This document shows, one piece after another, positions 1 through 9,772 of a stretch of 64,000 nucleotides of DNA. Origin of the DNA: Inhella crocodyli (lineage in GTDB: Bacteria; Pseudomonadota; Gammaproteobacteria; Burkholderiales; Burkholderiaceae_C). The notes below the pieces were generated by a model. That model saw nothing but the letters and a program-made list of their open reading frames with translations, had not been told where the DNA came from and searched no databases. Both the position numbers and the translations under genes were made by a program. The stretch's first letter is position 1. Every line of letters starts with the position of its first letter. The stretch spans positions 372,001-436,000 of the forward strand of contig NZ_SACM01000002.1 in NCBI RefSeq assembly GCF_004004565.1. The letters run 5' to 3'.

Positions 1-1411
1 CGCGCGTGGCGCGCAGCACTTCCTCTTGCGAGGTGATGCCGTCGCGCACCAAGCGCTCGCCGTCCTCGCGCATGCTGCGCAGGCCTTGCTCCCGCGCCGC
101 CTCCCACAGCGCGCTTTCGGGGGCGCGTTCGTGGATCAGCTGGCGGATGCGGTCGTCGGCCACCAGCAGTTCGTACAGGCCGGTGCGGCCCTTGTAGCCG
201 GTGTGGCTGCAGTCTGGGCAGCCCACCGGGTGCCAGCGCCCGTCGCCGTCTTGGCGCTTGCAGCTGCCACACAGCTTGCGCACCAGGCGCTGGGCCAGCA
301 CGCCCAGCACCGAGCTGGAGAGCAAGAAGGGCTCCACGCCCATGTCCGCCAGGCGCGTGACCGCGCTGGGGGCGTCGTTGGTGTGCAAGGTGGCCAGCAC
401 CAGGTGGCCGGTGAGCGAGGCTTGGATGGCGATCTGCGCGGTTTCGAAGTCGCGGATCTCGCCGATCATGATGGTGTCGGGGTCTTGGCGCAGGATGGCG
501 CGCAGGGCCTTGGCGAAGGTCAGGTCGATCTTGCTGTTGACCTGCGTTTGACCGATGCCGGCCAACTCGTACTCGATCGGGTCTTCGACGGTGAGCACGT
601 TGCTCGTGGCGGTGTCGATGGTCTGCAGTGCGGCGTACAGGGTCGTCGTCTTGCCCGAGCCGGTGGGGCCGGTGACCAACACGATGCCGTGCGGTTGCGC
701 CACCAGGCGGGTGAAGTCGTGCAGCAGGCGGTCGGCCATGCCCAGCGAGCTGAGGTTGAACTTGGCGTCGCTTTTGTCCAGCAGGCGCAGCACGGCGCGC
801 TCGCCGTGGGCGCTGGGCAGGGTGGAAACGCGCACGTCGATGGCGCGCCCGCCGATGCGCAGGCTGATGCGGCCGTCCTGCGGCAGGCGCTTTTCGGCAA
901 TGTCCAGCTCGGCCATGATCTTCAGCCGGCTGATGAGCGCGGCGTGCAGCGCCCGGTTGGGCTGCACCACCTCGCGCAGCGAGCCGTCCACCCGGAAGCG
1001 CACGGCGCTGCTGCGCTCGTAGGGCTCGATGTGGATGTCGCTCGCGCCGTCTTTGGCGGCCTGCGTCAGCAGCGCGTTGAGCATGCGGATGATGGGGGCG
1101 TCGTTGGCGGCCTCCAGCAAGTCCTCCACGGCCGGCAGGTCTTGCAGCAAGCGCGACAGGTCGACGGCCGACTCCACCTCGCCGACCACCAGTGCGGCAC
1201 TGCCCTCGCCACCGGCGTAAGCGGCCTGGATGCGGGCTTGCAGGCCCGCGGCATCTTGGGCCTCGACGCGGTCCACCGGGTGGCGGCGCTGCACCTCGGC
1301 CAGGGCCGACCAGGCGCAGTCGGGGGCGGCCCACAGCACCGACTCGTCGGCGCCGACCTCCAGCAACAGGTGCTGGGCCTTGGCGAAGGCGTAGGGGAGC
1401 GGGTAGCGCAT
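1..1411 (-). CDS. gspE: Type II secretion ATPase GspE (3' end cut by window edge)
   Basis: Cytoplasmic hexameric ATPase that powers pseudopilus assembly in type II secretion. About 470 residues are visible from an ATG at 1411, 13 bases after the gspD stop; the C-terminus lies beyond the left edge. Visible motifs are the Walker A loop GPTGSGKTT (about residue 247), the Asp box around EDPIEYE (about 275), a Walker B region ending in IGEIRD (about 315), and a zinc-binding tetracysteine segment starting at CGSC (about 380), characteristic of GspE/PilB ATPases. An N-terminal GspE domain precedes the RecA-like core. It is read as GspE rather than PilB because it closes a complete gsp operon. gspF is expected next, outside the window. 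Confidence 0.95.
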   Translation of the reverse strand, partial: MRYPLPYAFAKAQHLLLEVGADESVLWAAPDCAWSALAEVQRRHPVDRVEAQDAAGLQARIQAAYAGGEGSAALVVGEVESAVDLSRLLQDLPAVEDLLEAANDAPIIRMLNALLTQAAKDGASDIHIEPYERSSAVRFRVDGSLREVVQPNRALHAALISRLKIMAELDIAEKRLPQDGRISLRIGGRAIDVRVSTLPSAHGERAVLRLLDKSDAKFNLSSLGMADRLLHDFTRLVAQPHGIVLVTGPTGSGKTTTLYAALQTIDTATSNVLTVEDPIEYELAGIGQTQVNSKIDLTFAKALRAILRQDPDTIMIGEIRDFETAQIAIQASLTGHLVLATLHTNDAPSAVTRLADMGVEPFLLSSSVLGVLAQRLVRKLCGSCKRQDGDGRWHPVGCPDCSHTGYKGRTGLYELLVADDRIRQLIHERAPESALWEAAREQGLRSMREDGERLVRDGITSQEEVLRATR

Positions 1412-1424
1412 GCCGTGGCCCGGG

Positions 1425-3548
1425 TCAGTCGGCCTTGCCAGCGGGGCGCTGGGGGATGAGGGGCGCGCCCGTGTTGGGCAGCACGATCGACGAGGCCGGC
1501 TGCACCTCGCCCTGCACGGCGCGGATCTGTTGGTAGCGGTCCAGGGTCAGGGCGTTGGCGTCGTCGGACCCGCGCATGACGATGGGGCGCAAGAAGATCA
1601 TCAGGTTGCTCTTGGTGCGTTTGCGGTTCTCGCCCTTGAACAGGTTGCCCAGCAGCGGGATCTTGGACAGGCCGGGCACGCCGCTGTTGCCGTCGCTGTA
1701 CTCGTCCTGCATCAGGCCGCCCAGCACCAGCAGGTCGTTGTTGTCGACGCTGACGGTGGTCTGCACCGAGGTCTTGTTGGTGATCGGCCCCTGGGCCGAC
1801 TGCGAGCCGATGCTGGACAGCTCTTGCGTGACCACCATGCGCACCGTGCCGCCCTCGCCGATCTGCGACTTGACCTTGAGGATCAGGCCGACGTCCTTGC
1901 GCTCCACCGTTTGGAACGGGTTCACCGTGTTGCCCGTGCCGCTGCTTTGCGCGTAGCTGCCGGTCAGGAAAGGCACGTTCTGGCCGACGAGGATCTGCGC
2001 CTCTTCGTTGTCCAGCGCCACCAAGGTCGGCATCGACAGGATGTTGCCGCCGCCCTCCTGCTCCAGGAAGTTGGCCAGCGCGCCCAGGGTGTAGTACTGG
2101 CCGAATTTCTTCAGCACGCCCAGGTTCAAGCCCGCGGGGGCGCCGCCTTGGGCGACGGCGGTGGTGATGCCGTCCAGGCCGTTGGCGATGGCGCCCGTGG
2201 CGTTGACGATGTTGCTGGTGCCCGTGCCGAAGTTGGTGCCGGCGCCGGTGATGGTGCTGTCGCCCTTGTTGCCGAACAGGTTCTGCCACTGCACGCCGAA
2301 CTGCGCGCTCTTGCTCGTGTCCAGCTTCACGATCATGGCCTCGACGAACACCTGGGCACGGCGGCCGTCGAGTTGGTCGATGACGACGCGCATCTGGCGG
2401 TAGAGGGGCTCGGGCGCGGTGATGATCAGCGAGTTGGTCGCCGGGTCGGCTTGCACAAAGCCGCCGGTGGATGGGTTGGCCGACGCCGCCACCGGCGTGC
2501 TGGCCGACAGACCGGCCACGTTGCCCGCCCCGTTTTGCGGGTTCGTGGACACGGCGGGCAGGTTGTTGGCGGTGCTGGACAGGGGGTTGCTGCCGCTGCT
2601 CCCCGTGCTGGCGCCGCCACCGTTCGAGCTGAACGCCGCACGCAGGACCTGGGCCAGCTTGGTGGCATCGGCATTCTTCAGGTGCACCACGCGGATCGGA
2701 CTGCTCGCGTCGGCGCTGGGCTGGTCCAGCTTCAAGACCAGGGCCTTGAGGGCCAGCAGGCGCGCCGGGTTCGCCGCGCGCAAGATCAGGGCGTTGCCGC
2801 GCGGGTCGGCCAGCACGCTGCTGCCGCCGCCCACGCCGGCCGCCGCGCCGGGGGCCGCGGCGGCGCCGTCGCCCAGCTTCTGCACCAGGGCGGCCAGGTC
2901 GCTGGCCACGGTGTGCTGCAGCGGCACCACTTCAATGTCGGTCGCGGCCGGGGTGTCCAGCGCCGCGATGATCTTGGCGATGCGGGCCAGGTTGTCGGCG
3001 TAGTCGGTGATGACCAGCGAGTTGTTGCCCGGGTTGGCGTTGATGGTGTTGTTGACGTTGACCAGCGGACGCAGCACGGCCACCAGGTTGTTGGCGTTCT
3101 CGTGCTTGAGCGAAAACACCTGCGTCAGGATCAGGTCGCCCTTGACGCGCTGGCCGTCGAGCAAGACGCCCGTGGCCTGCACCTTGGCCTCGGATTCGGG
3201 CACCACCTTCAGCAGGCCGGCGGCGTCGATCACCGCGAAGCCCAGGCCGCGCAGGGCCGACAGGTACTGCGCGTAGGCCTCGGCCGGGCGCAGGGGTTGG
3301 TCGCTGTAGAGCGTGATCTGGCCCTTGACCCGCGGGTCCACCACGATGGTTTTGCCCTGCATGGCGGCCATGGCCCGGGTGACGGCGTCGATCTCGGCGT
3401 TGACGAAGTTCAGCGTCACCTGCGTGTCGGCCCGAACGCCCGCCGGACGGTTGCCTTGGGCCAGGGCCGGCATGCCCACGGCGCTGGCGCTCATCAGCAC
3501 GGCCAGCGCGGCGGCGCGCAAAGGAGTGGGGGCAAAGTGGATCGTCAT
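1425..3548 (-). CDS. gspD: Type II secretion outer-membrane secretin GspD
   Basis: Forms the multimeric outer-membrane channel of the type II secretion system. The 707-residue product starts with a cleavable signal peptide (about residues 1-30, ending ALA-Q), followed by N0 to N3 periplasmic domains and a C-terminal secretin core holding the conserved [14 protein letters not shown] segment. A Ser/Gly/Asn-rich low-complexity linker of about 70 residues (near residues 300-370) separates two N-domains, as in many GspD proteins. The length fits the family (650-750). It lies 18 bases after gspN and just before gspE, so it is co-transcribed. The tail after the secretin domain could serve as a pilotin-binding segment, but no pilotin gene is seen here. 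Confidence 0.96.
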   Translation of the reverse strand: MTIHFAPTPLRAAALAVLMSASAVGMPALAQGNRPAGVRADTQVTLNFVNAEIDAVTRAMAAMQGKTIVVDPRVKGQITLYSDQPLRPAEAYAQYLSALRGLGFAVIDAAGLLKVVPESEAKVQATGVLLDGQRVKGDLILTQVFSLKHENANNLVAVLRPLVNVNNTINANPGNNSLVITDYADNLARIAKIIAALDTPAATDIEVVPLQHTVASDLAALVQKLGDGAAAAPGAAAGVGGGSSVLADPRGNALILRAANPARLLALKALVLKLDQPSADASSPIRVVHLKNADATKLAQVLRAAFSSNGGGASTGSSGSNPLSSTANNLPAVSTNPQNGAGNVAGLSASTPVAASANPSTGGFVQADPATNSLIITAPEPLYRQMRVVIDQLDGRRAQVFVEAMIVKLDTSKSAQFGVQWQNLFGNKGDSTITGAGTNFGTGTSNIVNATGAIANGLDGITTAVAQGGAPAGLNLGVLKKFGQYYTLGALANFLEQEGGGNILSMPTLVALDNEEAQILVGQNVPFLTGSYAQSSGTGNTVNPFQTVERKDVGLILKVKSQIGEGGTVRMVVTQELSSIGSQSAQGPITNKTSVQTTVSVDNNDLLVLGGLMQDEYSDGNSGVPGLSKIPLLGNLFKGENRKRTKSNLMIFLRPIVMRGSDDANALTLDRYQQIRAVQGEVQPASSIVLPNTGAPLIPQRPAGKAD

Positions 3549-3566
3549 GGGGTCGTCTTTCGGGGG

Positions 3567-4343
3567 TCAGCCGATGGTGATCAGCGATCGTGCGCCTTGG
3601 CGGCGTCCCACGATGTTGAGAAGGTTGTCGAGCGCGGCTTCGAAGCCGGGGGCGGCGCTGGCCTCGCCGCGCAGTTGCAAGCGCGGAACCAGCTGGCCTT
3701 CGGCCTGCAGTTGCAAGGCCGAGCCGGCCAGGCTGCGCAGTTGCAATTGGCCAGGGGCGCGCAGGTCCAGTTGGTACTGGCCCAAGGGGTTCACGGTGGC
3801 CAGCCGGGTGCTGAGTTGGCGCAGCTCCAGCTGCAAGCCCCCTTGCAGGGTCCAAGCCGCGTCCCGGCGCTCGGCGCGCAGGCCCTCGGGGCTGCGCAGC
3901 CACATCTCGCCACCCGGCTGCAGGGTGTTGAAGGGCGTGCCCAGGCCCGTGAGCCAGGCGGCAGGCAGGCGCACCAAGGGGGCGGGCGCCGCGTCGAGCG
4001 CCAAGGCCCAGCGGCCCCAGCCGGGCTGCACCCGCAGCGAGAGCGGCTCGGTGCTGCAGCAATCCAGGCGCAGGCGCAGCACGGCGCCGCCCTGCTGCCA
4101 CGCCCAGGTCCAGTGCAAGCGACCGGGCAAGCGGCTGGCGTCGCGGCTGCCGGTGCCGGCCGTCAGCACCAGCTGGGCCGACCCGTTCCACACGCTGCCC
4201 TCGCTGTCGGCCAAGAGCAGGCGCTGTTCGGTGCCTTGGGCCACGGCATCGGCCAGCCAACGCGCTGGGGCTTGCCAGACCGCCGCCAGGGTGGCGCCCA
4301 GGCCGACCGCCAACCCTGGGGCGACGCGGGCCCAGCGGCTCAC
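3567..4343 (-). CDS. gspN: Type II secretion protein GspN
   Basis: Accessory bitopic inner-membrane component of type II secretion, present in only some T2SS clusters and of unclear precise role. The 258-residue frame starts at GTG 4343, which overlaps the gspM stop in a GTGA junction; an open extension upstream would run through gspM and is rejected. One hydrophobic segment is present near the N-terminus (about residues 7-24), and the rest is periplasmic, rich in Leu and Gln, and predicted beta-rich as in the GspN family. Assignment rests on position between gspM and gspD plus this architecture; there is no catalytic motif to check. Confidence 0.85.
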   Translation of the reverse strand: MSRWARVAPGLAVGLGATLAAVWQAPARWLADAVAQGTEQRLLLADSEGSVWNGSAQLVLTAGTGSRDASRLPGRLHWTWAWQQGGAVLRLRLDCCSTEPLSLRVQPGWGRWALALDAAPAPLVRLPAAWLTGLGTPFNTLQPGGEMWLRSPEGLRAERRDAAWTLQGGLQLELRQLSTRLATVNPLGQYQLDLRAPGQLQLRSLAGSALQLQAEGQLVPRLQLRGEASAAPGFEAALDNLLNIVGRRQGARSLITIG

Positions 4344-4819
4344 GGCTGGGCGCTCCAGGCCAGCACCACGGTGCCGCTGTAGTGGTTGCCGCTGGCGCCG
4401 CGCTGCAACTGCGCCTGCACCGGGCGGGCCCGCGCGGCGCGGCGCGCCTCGCCCAGCCAATGGATCAAGGCCTCGGCGGGCACCTCTTGGAACTGCACGG
4501 TGGCGCGCTCACCTTGGACGGTCAGCTGTGCTTGGGCGCCGAGGGTGGCGGTGGCCGCCTGCAACGCCGCCTGGGCTTGGGCCGCGGGCACGGGGGCGAC
4601 TTGGCGCAGGGCCTGGGCCTCCAGCGCCGCGCGCTGGACGGCCTGCAACTCGGTGTCGAGTTGTTGCAGGCGCGCCGGCCCTTTCTGCAGTTGGTTCCAG
4701 GCCGGGCGCACGCCCAGCACGACCAACAGCGTCAGGCCCACGGCCACCGCGGCCAGCGCCACCATCGCGCGCTCGCGCGGTGACATCCGCGCCCACTGTG
4801 CTTGCCAGGTCGCACTCAT
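4340..4819 (-). CDS. gspM: Type II secretion protein GspM
   Basis: Small inner-membrane assembly-platform subunit that partners GspL and helps localise GspE. The start at ATG 4819 gives 159 residues, usual for GspM, and overlaps the gspL stop by four bases (ATGA). A cytoplasmic stretch of about 17 residues is followed by one membrane helix (about residues 18-36, rich in Ala, Val and Leu) and a periplasmic ferredoxin-like region rich in Gln and Ala. The frame remains open for 60 codons upstream inside gspL, but the overlap start is the better choice. Confidence 0.9.
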   Translation of the reverse strand: MSATWQAQWARMSPRERAMVALAAVAVGLTLLVVLGVRPAWNQLQKGPARLQQLDTELQAVQRAALEAQALRQVAPVPAAQAQAALQAATATLGAQAQLTVQGERATVQFQEVPAEALIHWLGEARRAARARPVQAQLQRGASGNHYSGTVVLAWSAQP

Positions 4820-6000
4820 CGCAGGCCTCCCGCGGCTTGGAGGACCAAGCGGCTGCCGTCTTGCTGCAGTTGGATGCCGTCGGCGGCCAAGGCCTGGCCG
4901 AAGGCTGGGGTCAGGTCGTCGCGCCAGTCGGGCGCGGCCAAGGTCAGCCGGCCGGCTTCGAAATCCAGGGCCTGCACGGGCCCCAGGCCCTGGGGCCAAT
5001 GGCGGGCGGCGGCGGCCAGCAGGGGTTCGAGGTCGTCGGCCCCGGCCACGCCGGCGGCGGCCCGAAGCGCGCCCAGGGTGGGCCCCAGTCGTGCCACCTC
5101 ACCGCCAGGCACGCCGGGGAAGGCCTGGGTCATCACGGCCTGCGCGGCCTGCCGGCGGGCCTGCTCTTGCCGGTGCTGCTGCCACGCCAAGGCGTTCAGG
5201 CCGACCAGTTGCACGGCCACCAGGGCGAGCACGCCCCAACGCAGCGGGCGCCAGGCGGGTTGCATCAGGCGGTGGCCCCAGTGCTGGAGCACTTGCACGC
5301 CACGCAAACGCGGGGCCAAGTCGCCTTGGCGCAGGTCCCATGGGGCGTCCAAGGCCTGGGTCAGCCACTCGGGGCGCGGACGAACGCTCACCGGGTGGCC
5401 CAGCCATTGCTCGACCGCGGCCACGGCCGCGGGTTCGGCCGTCCACTGCGCCGCGGCCACTTGGGCGCCCAGCCGGGCGCGGGCGAAACCGCCGGCCAAG
5501 GGCAGCACGCTCACCCCGCTGGCGTCGCGCCACAGCACCTGGGTCTGGCCGTCGCGCACCACCCCGTGGCCCTGAGGCGGCGCGTCGGTGGCGGTGGGCC
5601 AGGCCGAGGGGGCGATGGCGTCCACCCGGCGCTGCGCGCCCTCCAAGGCGTTCACCGCGGCTTGCAGCGGGGCCAGGGCGGCACAGGCCACCCAGGTCTC
5701 GCTGCCCGCGGACGCGCCGGTGGGCAGGGCCAGCAACAAGGTGTCGGGGTCGTCCAGCAGCTGTTCTTCCAGCAGGCCCGGCAGGGCCGTGCGCCAGCGC
5801 TTGGGCGCCACCGCCGGCAGCGTGGTGCGCAACCAGGTCACCGCGTGGGGCGATGCCACCAGCACCAATCGATCGGCGGGCGGCAGCTGGGCCGGCGCAT
5901 CGTCCCCGTGGCGGAGCACGTGACCGGTGTCGTCGACCAGGAACCAAGGCCAGGCCTCGGCAGGCGGACCGTCGGGCAGGGGCAGGATCAGCGTGGGCAT
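4816..6000 (-). CDS. gspL: Type II secretion protein GspL
   Basis: Inner-membrane assembly-platform protein that binds GspE through a large cytoplasmic domain with an actin-like fold and reaches GspM, GspC and the pseudopilus through its periplasmic part. The product has 394 residues: a cytoplasmic domain (about 1-250), a single membrane helix (about 256-275) and a periplasmic GspL C-terminal domain. The length matches the family. It lies 145 bases beyond gspK, the largest gap in the operon; that gap holds only GC-rich sequence with a G-run near 6102-6110 and no clear signal. Coupled to gspM by a 4-base overlap. Confidence 0.92.
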   Translation of the reverse strand: MPTLILPLPDGPPAEAWPWFLVDDTGHVLRHGDDAPAQLPPADRLVLVASPHAVTWLRTTLPAVAPKRWRTALPGLLEEQLLDDPDTLLLALPTGASAGSETWVACAALAPLQAAVNALEGAQRRVDAIAPSAWPTATDAPPQGHGVVRDGQTQVLWRDASGVSVLPLAGGFARARLGAQVAAAQWTAEPAAVAAVEQWLGHPVSVRPRPEWLTQALDAPWDLRQGDLAPRLRGVQVLQHWGHRLMQPAWRPLRWGVLALVAVQLVGLNALAWQQHRQEQARRQAAQAVMTQAFPGVPGGEVARLGPTLGALRAAAGVAGADDLEPLLAAAARHWPQGLGPVQALDFEAGRLTLAAPDWRDDLTPAFGQALAADGIQLQQDGSRLVLQAAGGLR

Positions 6001-6145
6001 GAAGGGCGCGATTCAGAGCGCCTGGACCGGCGCCGCATCAGGGGGCGGGCGATTCTAGGCAGCGGCCCAGGGCGGCCGAGGCGCCGCGGACTGGGGCTTT
6101 CAGGGGGGGGCTGGCGGCATTCGCGCATGCTCGGTCGGGCGCGGT

Positions 6146-7126
6146 TCAGCGCGCCGGACTCGGCGTCGCCGGGTCGACCGTGGCCACCCGCTCGCGCCAC
6201 ACCAGGTCGACCTCGAGGCCGCGGCGGCGCACCAGGGAGCGCTGCTCGACCACGCGCTCGTCCAGTCGCAGACGGCCACTGACGATGAAGTGGCTGCTGC
6301 TGACGGCCAGGCGGTCGTTGTTGAGCACCGTGCCTTCGGGCAGCAGGGGCTTGAGCTCCTCGAGGTTGCGGAACGGCTTGTTCCGCCGGGCCTGCACGAT
6401 GCGGTCGGCGGCGGTCAGGTCGAGCCCGTCGATGACGGCGGCGATGACCTCGCGCGGGGCCGTGTTCACGTTGACCGGTGTGGGCGTGGGCAGCACGATG
6501 AGCCAAGGCTCCAAGCGCCGCACGCTGGTGGCGTCCAGCCCCAGCCAGCGCAGTTGCGCGACGCTGCGCGGCCGCAGGGGCACGTCGGCGTTCTCGTTGT
6601 CGGTTTGCGATTGGCTGGCGGCGCGAAGCTGCTGCACCAAACGGGTGGCGCTGCCACTGTCCACGCCGGCGTTGGCGCACAGGCGCAGCAAGCTGCGTTG
6701 CTCCAAGGGGTCGATCTCGCGGTTGCGCAACAGGTTGGACAGGTTGTAGCGGGCCTGCGCGTCAACGATGGCACCCGACAGGAAGGCCTCCGGCCCGCCA
6801 TCGTCCGCCGCGGCGGCTGCGCCTTGTTCGGCTGCCAGAAAGGTGGACAGGCGCGCCTCGGCCAGGGGCACGGCCCAGACCTCGCCCAAGTGGTCCACGG
6901 GCTCGCGCTGGTTGGCCCGGGCGTCTTCGCGCAGGATCAAGCGCGCCCAGTCCAGCGCGCCTTGCAGCACCCAGGTGGCCTGGCTGCGCGCGCGGTCGGC
7001 GGCTTCGGTGTTGATGGCACGGGTTTGCTGCCAGACCATGGCGGCGGCCAGCGTCGCCACCAGGGTGACGACCAAGAGCGCCGTCAGCAAGGCCGCGCCG
7101 CGTGGGGGCAGGGGGGCGGGCCTCAT
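6146..7126 (-). CDS. gspK: Type II secretion minor pseudopilin GspK
   Basis: Largest minor pseudopilin, which caps the pseudopilus tip with GspI and GspJ. The start at ATG 7126 overlaps gspJ by four bases and gives 326 residues, typical for GspK. The N-terminus shows a prepilin-type site (PRG before AALLTALL) and a hydrophobic helix without the usual Glu at position +5, as expected for GspK. The large helical domain includes the segment VNVNTAPREVI, a helix-hairpin-helix-like signature of GspK. Substrate of the PilD peptidase encoded at 61817-62740. Confidence 0.95.
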   Translation of the reverse strand: MRPAPLPPRGAALLTALLVVTLVATLAAAMVWQQTRAINTEAADRARSQATWVLQGALDWARLILREDARANQREPVDHLGEVWAVPLAEARLSTFLAAEQGAAAAADDGGPEAFLSGAIVDAQARYNLSNLLRNREIDPLEQRSLLRLCANAGVDSGSATRLVQQLRAASQSQTDNENADVPLRPRSVAQLRWLGLDATSVRRLEPWLIVLPTPTPVNVNTAPREVIAAVIDGLDLTAADRIVQARRNKPFRNLEELKPLLPEGTVLNNDRLAVSSSHFIVSGRLRLDERVVEQRSLVRRRGLEVDLVWRERVATVDPATPSPAR

Positions 7127-7794
7127 GTGCCGCCCGGGATGAGGGTTTGGTGCAGCAAGGGGCCGCCAAAGCCGCTGCCCTCGCCGAACTCCAGGCGCAG
7201 GCGGATGCCGGAGGGCAAGCTGGCCCGCGCGTCGTTGCCGGGCGACGAGGCGCCACTGGCCGGCACCGAGGCCGAGCCTTCCGGCGGCTTGACGGTCGTG
7301 GCGTCCAGGTCGGCGCTGGACATGGCGTTGGTCCAGGCGTTCAGCCGGAAGTACGCGAGCTGCCAGCCGCTGACGCCCGACAGGGCGGCCAGCGCCTGCG
7401 GTGCCAAGGTGCTGGTTTGCTGCGAGCGCCGGTAGGCGGCGATCAAAGCCGGCTGGGCGCTTGCGGGCGCCGACGCCCAGCGCCACAGTCGGCCGTCTTC
7501 CACCCACCACACCACCACCTGCAGGCCGTCGGCCGCGCGGCGCGTGAAGCGCAGCGCCCGGCCGTCGAAATCGAGGGCGGGGACGATCTGGCTGTCCTGC
7601 AGTTCGCCCAGGTCGCGCTCCCATTGCGCCACCACGGTCTGCAGGCGGCTGCTGCGGGCCACGCTGGCCTCGCCGGCCTCGCGCGCGCGCAGCAGGCCGT
7701 CGATGCCGCGCCAGGCCATGCCGGTTAGCAGGGCCAGCAGCACGATGGCCACCAGCACCTCCACCAGGGTGAAGCCGCGCACCTTGGGGGCCAT
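7123..7794 (-). CDS. gspJ: Type II secretion minor pseudopilin GspJ
   Basis: Minor pseudopilin of the tip complex. It has 223 residues with a textbook prepilin leader: a short basic start, then cleavage after Gly in RG-FTLVEVLVAIVLL with the conserved Glu at +5. The rest is the beta-rich globular domain of the GspJ family, including the tryptophan-rich VVVWWVEDGRLWRW segment. Overlaps gspK by four bases and follows gspI by one base, inside the gspG-to-gspE operon. Confidence 0.95.
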   Translation of the reverse strand: MAPKVRGFTLVEVLVAIVLLALLTGMAWRGIDGLLRAREAGEASVARSSRLQTVVAQWERDLGELQDSQIVPALDFDGRALRFTRRAADGLQVVVWWVEDGRLWRWASAPASAQPALIAAYRRSQQTSTLAPQALAALSGVSGWQLAYFRLNAWTNAMSSADLDATTVKPPEGSASVPASGASSPGNDARASLPSGIRLRLEFGEGSGFGGPLLHQTLIPGGT

Positions 7795-7795
7795 G

Positions 7796-8155
7796 TCAGT
7801 AGCGCCCCATCACGGTGGAGATGACGACCATGCGCGGGGCCTCGGGCGTGCCCACGACCGCGTCAACGCGCCGGAAGCTGGGGTTGGGCGTGGCGCGCAC
7901 CTCCAAGCGACCTTGGAAGCTCAGCCCGAGCTGCTCGCAGCCGAAGGCGCTGTCGCCCACACCCGGGAACTGCTTGGTCAGCTTGAGTTCCACCAATTGG
8001 TTTTCGCCGCACCACTGCGCGGCACTCACCGCCTGCAATCGTTCGGCGTTGCCCACCAGGGTGTGGGCGGCCTTCATGCCGGCCGCCAGGGTGATGGCGA
8101 CGATGCTCAGCGCCACCAAGACCTCGATGAGCGTGAAGCCGCGCGGCGGCTTCAT
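7796..8155 (-). CDS. gspI: Type II secretion minor pseudopilin GspI
   Basis: Minor pseudopilin thought to nucleate the GspI-J-K tip complex. The 119-residue product has the prepilin motif RG-FTLIEVLVAL with Glu at +5 directly after a five-residue basic leader, and a short globular domain containing the GspI-type segment WCGENQLVELKL. It overlaps gspH by four bases (ATGA) and precedes gspJ by one base. The size is normal for GspI (110-130). Confidence 0.95.
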   Translation of the reverse strand: MKPPRGFTLIEVLVALSIVAITLAAGMKAAHTLVGNAERLQAVSAAQWCGENQLVELKLTKQFPGVGDSAFGCEQLGLSFQGRLEVRATPNPSFRRVDAVVGTPEAPRMVVISTVMGRY

Positions 8156-8604
8156 GGCGCGGGCGCCTCGCGTTGCAACGAAAAGGGTCCCAAGCCGTCG
8201 GTGCCCAGGCGTACCTCGGCCTCGTTCAGGCGCAGGCGCAGGGTTTGGGCAGGGATCAGGGGCTCAGGTCCCAGCACTACCGCCGCTGCGGCAGGCTCAA
8301 GGGTGACCGTGGGGGCCTCGGGGCCCAACCACTGGCTGGGCCAGGGCGTGCGGCCCGGCAGGCCTTCGAACGCGAAGCGCGAGCCCCCGGCAGGGTCGGG
8401 CACCAGGCGCCAACGGGCCGGCACCGACTGGGTGCGGGCCTCGGCCCGCGCGGCGTCGAGCAGGGTGCCCAAGCGCTCGGCCTCGCGCTCCAACTGGTCG
8501 CGGTCGGAACTGCGCATGGCCAGGGCCACGCTGGCGGTGGCGACGGCCACCAGGGCCAGCACCACCATCAGTTCGATCAGGGTGAAGCCGCGGCTGCGGG
8601 GCAC
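8152..8604 (-). CDS. gspH: Type II secretion minor pseudopilin GspH
   Basis: Minor pseudopilin linking the GspI-J-K tip to the GspG shaft. It has 150 residues with a short leader and the prepilin site RG-FTLIELMVVLAL (Glu at +5), followed by the GspH/FimT-type domain: a helix with ASVALAMRSSDRDQLEREAERL and then a beta-rich part. It starts 12 bases after the gspG stop and overlaps gspI by four bases. Confidence 0.93.
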   Translation of the reverse strand: MPRSRGFTLIELMVVLALVAVATASVALAMRSSDRDQLEREAERLGTLLDAARAEARTQSVPARWRLVPDPAGGSRFAFEGLPGRTPWPSQWLGPEAPTVTLEPAAAAVVLGPEPLIPAQTLRLRLNEAEVRLGTDGLGPFSLQREAPAP

Positions 8605-8616
8605 CGGGTCAGCAGA

Positions 8617-9051
8617 TCAAGGCTGCCAAGAGCCGATGTCGGCATCCAAGCCTTCGCCACCTGGCTTGCCATCGGCGCCGAAGCTGAACACCTCGACCTC
8701 GCCCGCACGGCCGGGAACGGCGTACTGGTACGGATTGCCCCAGGGATCCTTGAACTGCTTTTCGACGTACGGCCGCCAGTTGGCGGGGATGCTGCCCGTG
8801 GTGGGCTTGCGCAGCAGCGCGTCCAGGCCTTGATCGGCCGACGGGTAGCGGAAGTTGTCCAGCTTGTAGAGCTTGAGCGCGTTCATCAGCGATTGGATGT
8901 CGCTGCGTGCCGAAGTGACGCGGGCGTCGTCGGCCCGGCTCAAGACATTGGGCACCACCAGGGCCGCCAGCAGGCCAATGATGACCAACACCACCAACAA
9001 TTCGATCAGCGTGAAGCCGCGTTGGCGGCCCGTCTTGGGGAATCTGCGCAT
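8617..9051 (-). CDS. gspG: Type II secretion major pseudopilin GspG
   Basis: Major pseudopilin that polymerises into the periplasmic pseudopilus. The start at ATG 9051 (MRRFPKTGRQRG leader) gives 144 residues, the usual GspG length; the frame is open for 38 more codons upstream but those codons would cross into gspC. The prepilin site RG-FTLIELLVVLVIIG has Glu at +5, and the C-terminal half holds the GspG signatures LDALL, DPWGNPYQY and FSFGADGKPGGEG, the last providing the calcium-binding loop. First gene of the gspG-H-I-J-K-L-M-N-D-E operon, divergent from gspC with 58 bases between the starts. Confidence 0.96.
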   Translation of the reverse strand: MRRFPKTGRQRGFTLIELLVVLVIIGLLAALVVPNVLSRADDARVTSARSDIQSLMNALKLYKLDNFRYPSADQGLDALLRKPTTGSIPANWRPYVEKQFKDPWGNPYQYAVPGRAGEVEVFSFGADGKPGGEGLDADIGSWQP

Positions 9052-9109
9052 GGGAAAAGGGCCGGCGTCGGCCCATCGAGCGGGGGTCGGACCATGATAA
9101 TCCGCGCCC

Positions 9110-9760
9110 ATGTGGCAACGTCTCCTGACTCTCAGCACATGGCTCCTGGTGGGGGCGTCGGCCACGGCCTACGGCTTGCGCCTGTGGCCAGGCTCGGCCG
9201 CCAGCCCGGCGCCCTTGGCCACGGCCGGTGGCCCCGAGCTGCCCACCGCACCGGAGGCCTACCAGCGCCTCATGGGCGCAGCCCCGGCCGCCGCGGACAC
9301 CTTGCCGACCGACACCCGCTACAACTTGGTGGGCGTGGCCGCCCCACGAGGCGACGCCCAGCAACGCGAGCAGGGCGTGGCCCTGCTGTCGGTCGACGGC
9401 GGGCCGCCCCGCGCGGTGCGCGTTGGCCAGTGGGTGGACGGGCAAAACCAATTGATCGCGGTGTCGTCGCGGGGTGCTGAACTGGGGCGCGACGGCGTGG
9501 CGCGCGTCCGCCTGACCCTGCAAGGGGCGCCCGAGGCGGCCACGGGCAGCCTGCCACCGCCGGCCTCGTTGACGGCCCAGGTGGCCCCGACCGCACCGGC
9601 GGCGGTGGTGGTGGCGCCTAACTTGCCGGCCGCCCCCTTGCAAGGCGTGGCCATGCCGCCGATGCCCCCCATGCCCGGTGCAAGCGGCCCCGAAGCGGCG
9701 CGCGACGCCGACGAATCCGGCCCGCGACGGGCCTTGCGCCAGGACGCCACCACCCGCTGA
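9110..9760 (+). CDS. gspC: Type II secretion inner-membrane protein GspC
   Basis: Inner-membrane connector that touches the secretin through its homology region and may bind substrates. It has 216 residues: one membrane helix near the N-terminus (about 5-22), a linker, then the GspC homology region (NLVGVAAPRGDAQ about residues 72-84 through SVDGGPPRAVRVGQ). The last 80 or so residues are rich in Pro, Ala and Val and contain a PPMPPMPG stretch; no PDZ or coiled-coil domain is visible. It is transcribed away from the rest of the operon, an arrangement known from Burkholderia T2SS clusters. The divergent region has GATAAT at 9096-9101 but no matching -35. Confidence 0.88.
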   Translation: MWQRLLTLSTWLLVGASATAYGLRLWPGSAASPAPLATAGGPELPTAPEAYQRLMGAAPAAADTLPTDTRYNLVGVAAPRGDAQQREQGVALLSVDGGPPRAVRVGQWVDGQNQLIAVSSRGAELGRDGVARVRLTLQGAPEAATGSLPPPASLTAQVAPTAPAAVVVAPNLPAAPLQGVAMPPMPPMPGASGPEAARDADESGPRRALRQDATTR

Positions 9761-9772
9761 ACGGGGGCGGGC

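Noticed and set aside
1410-6282. Two overlapping frames of about 990 codons each on the plus strand across the gsp genes
   Set aside because: Low-complexity Arg/Gly/Ala-rich translations without domains, antisense to well-supported gsp genes; explained by high GC.
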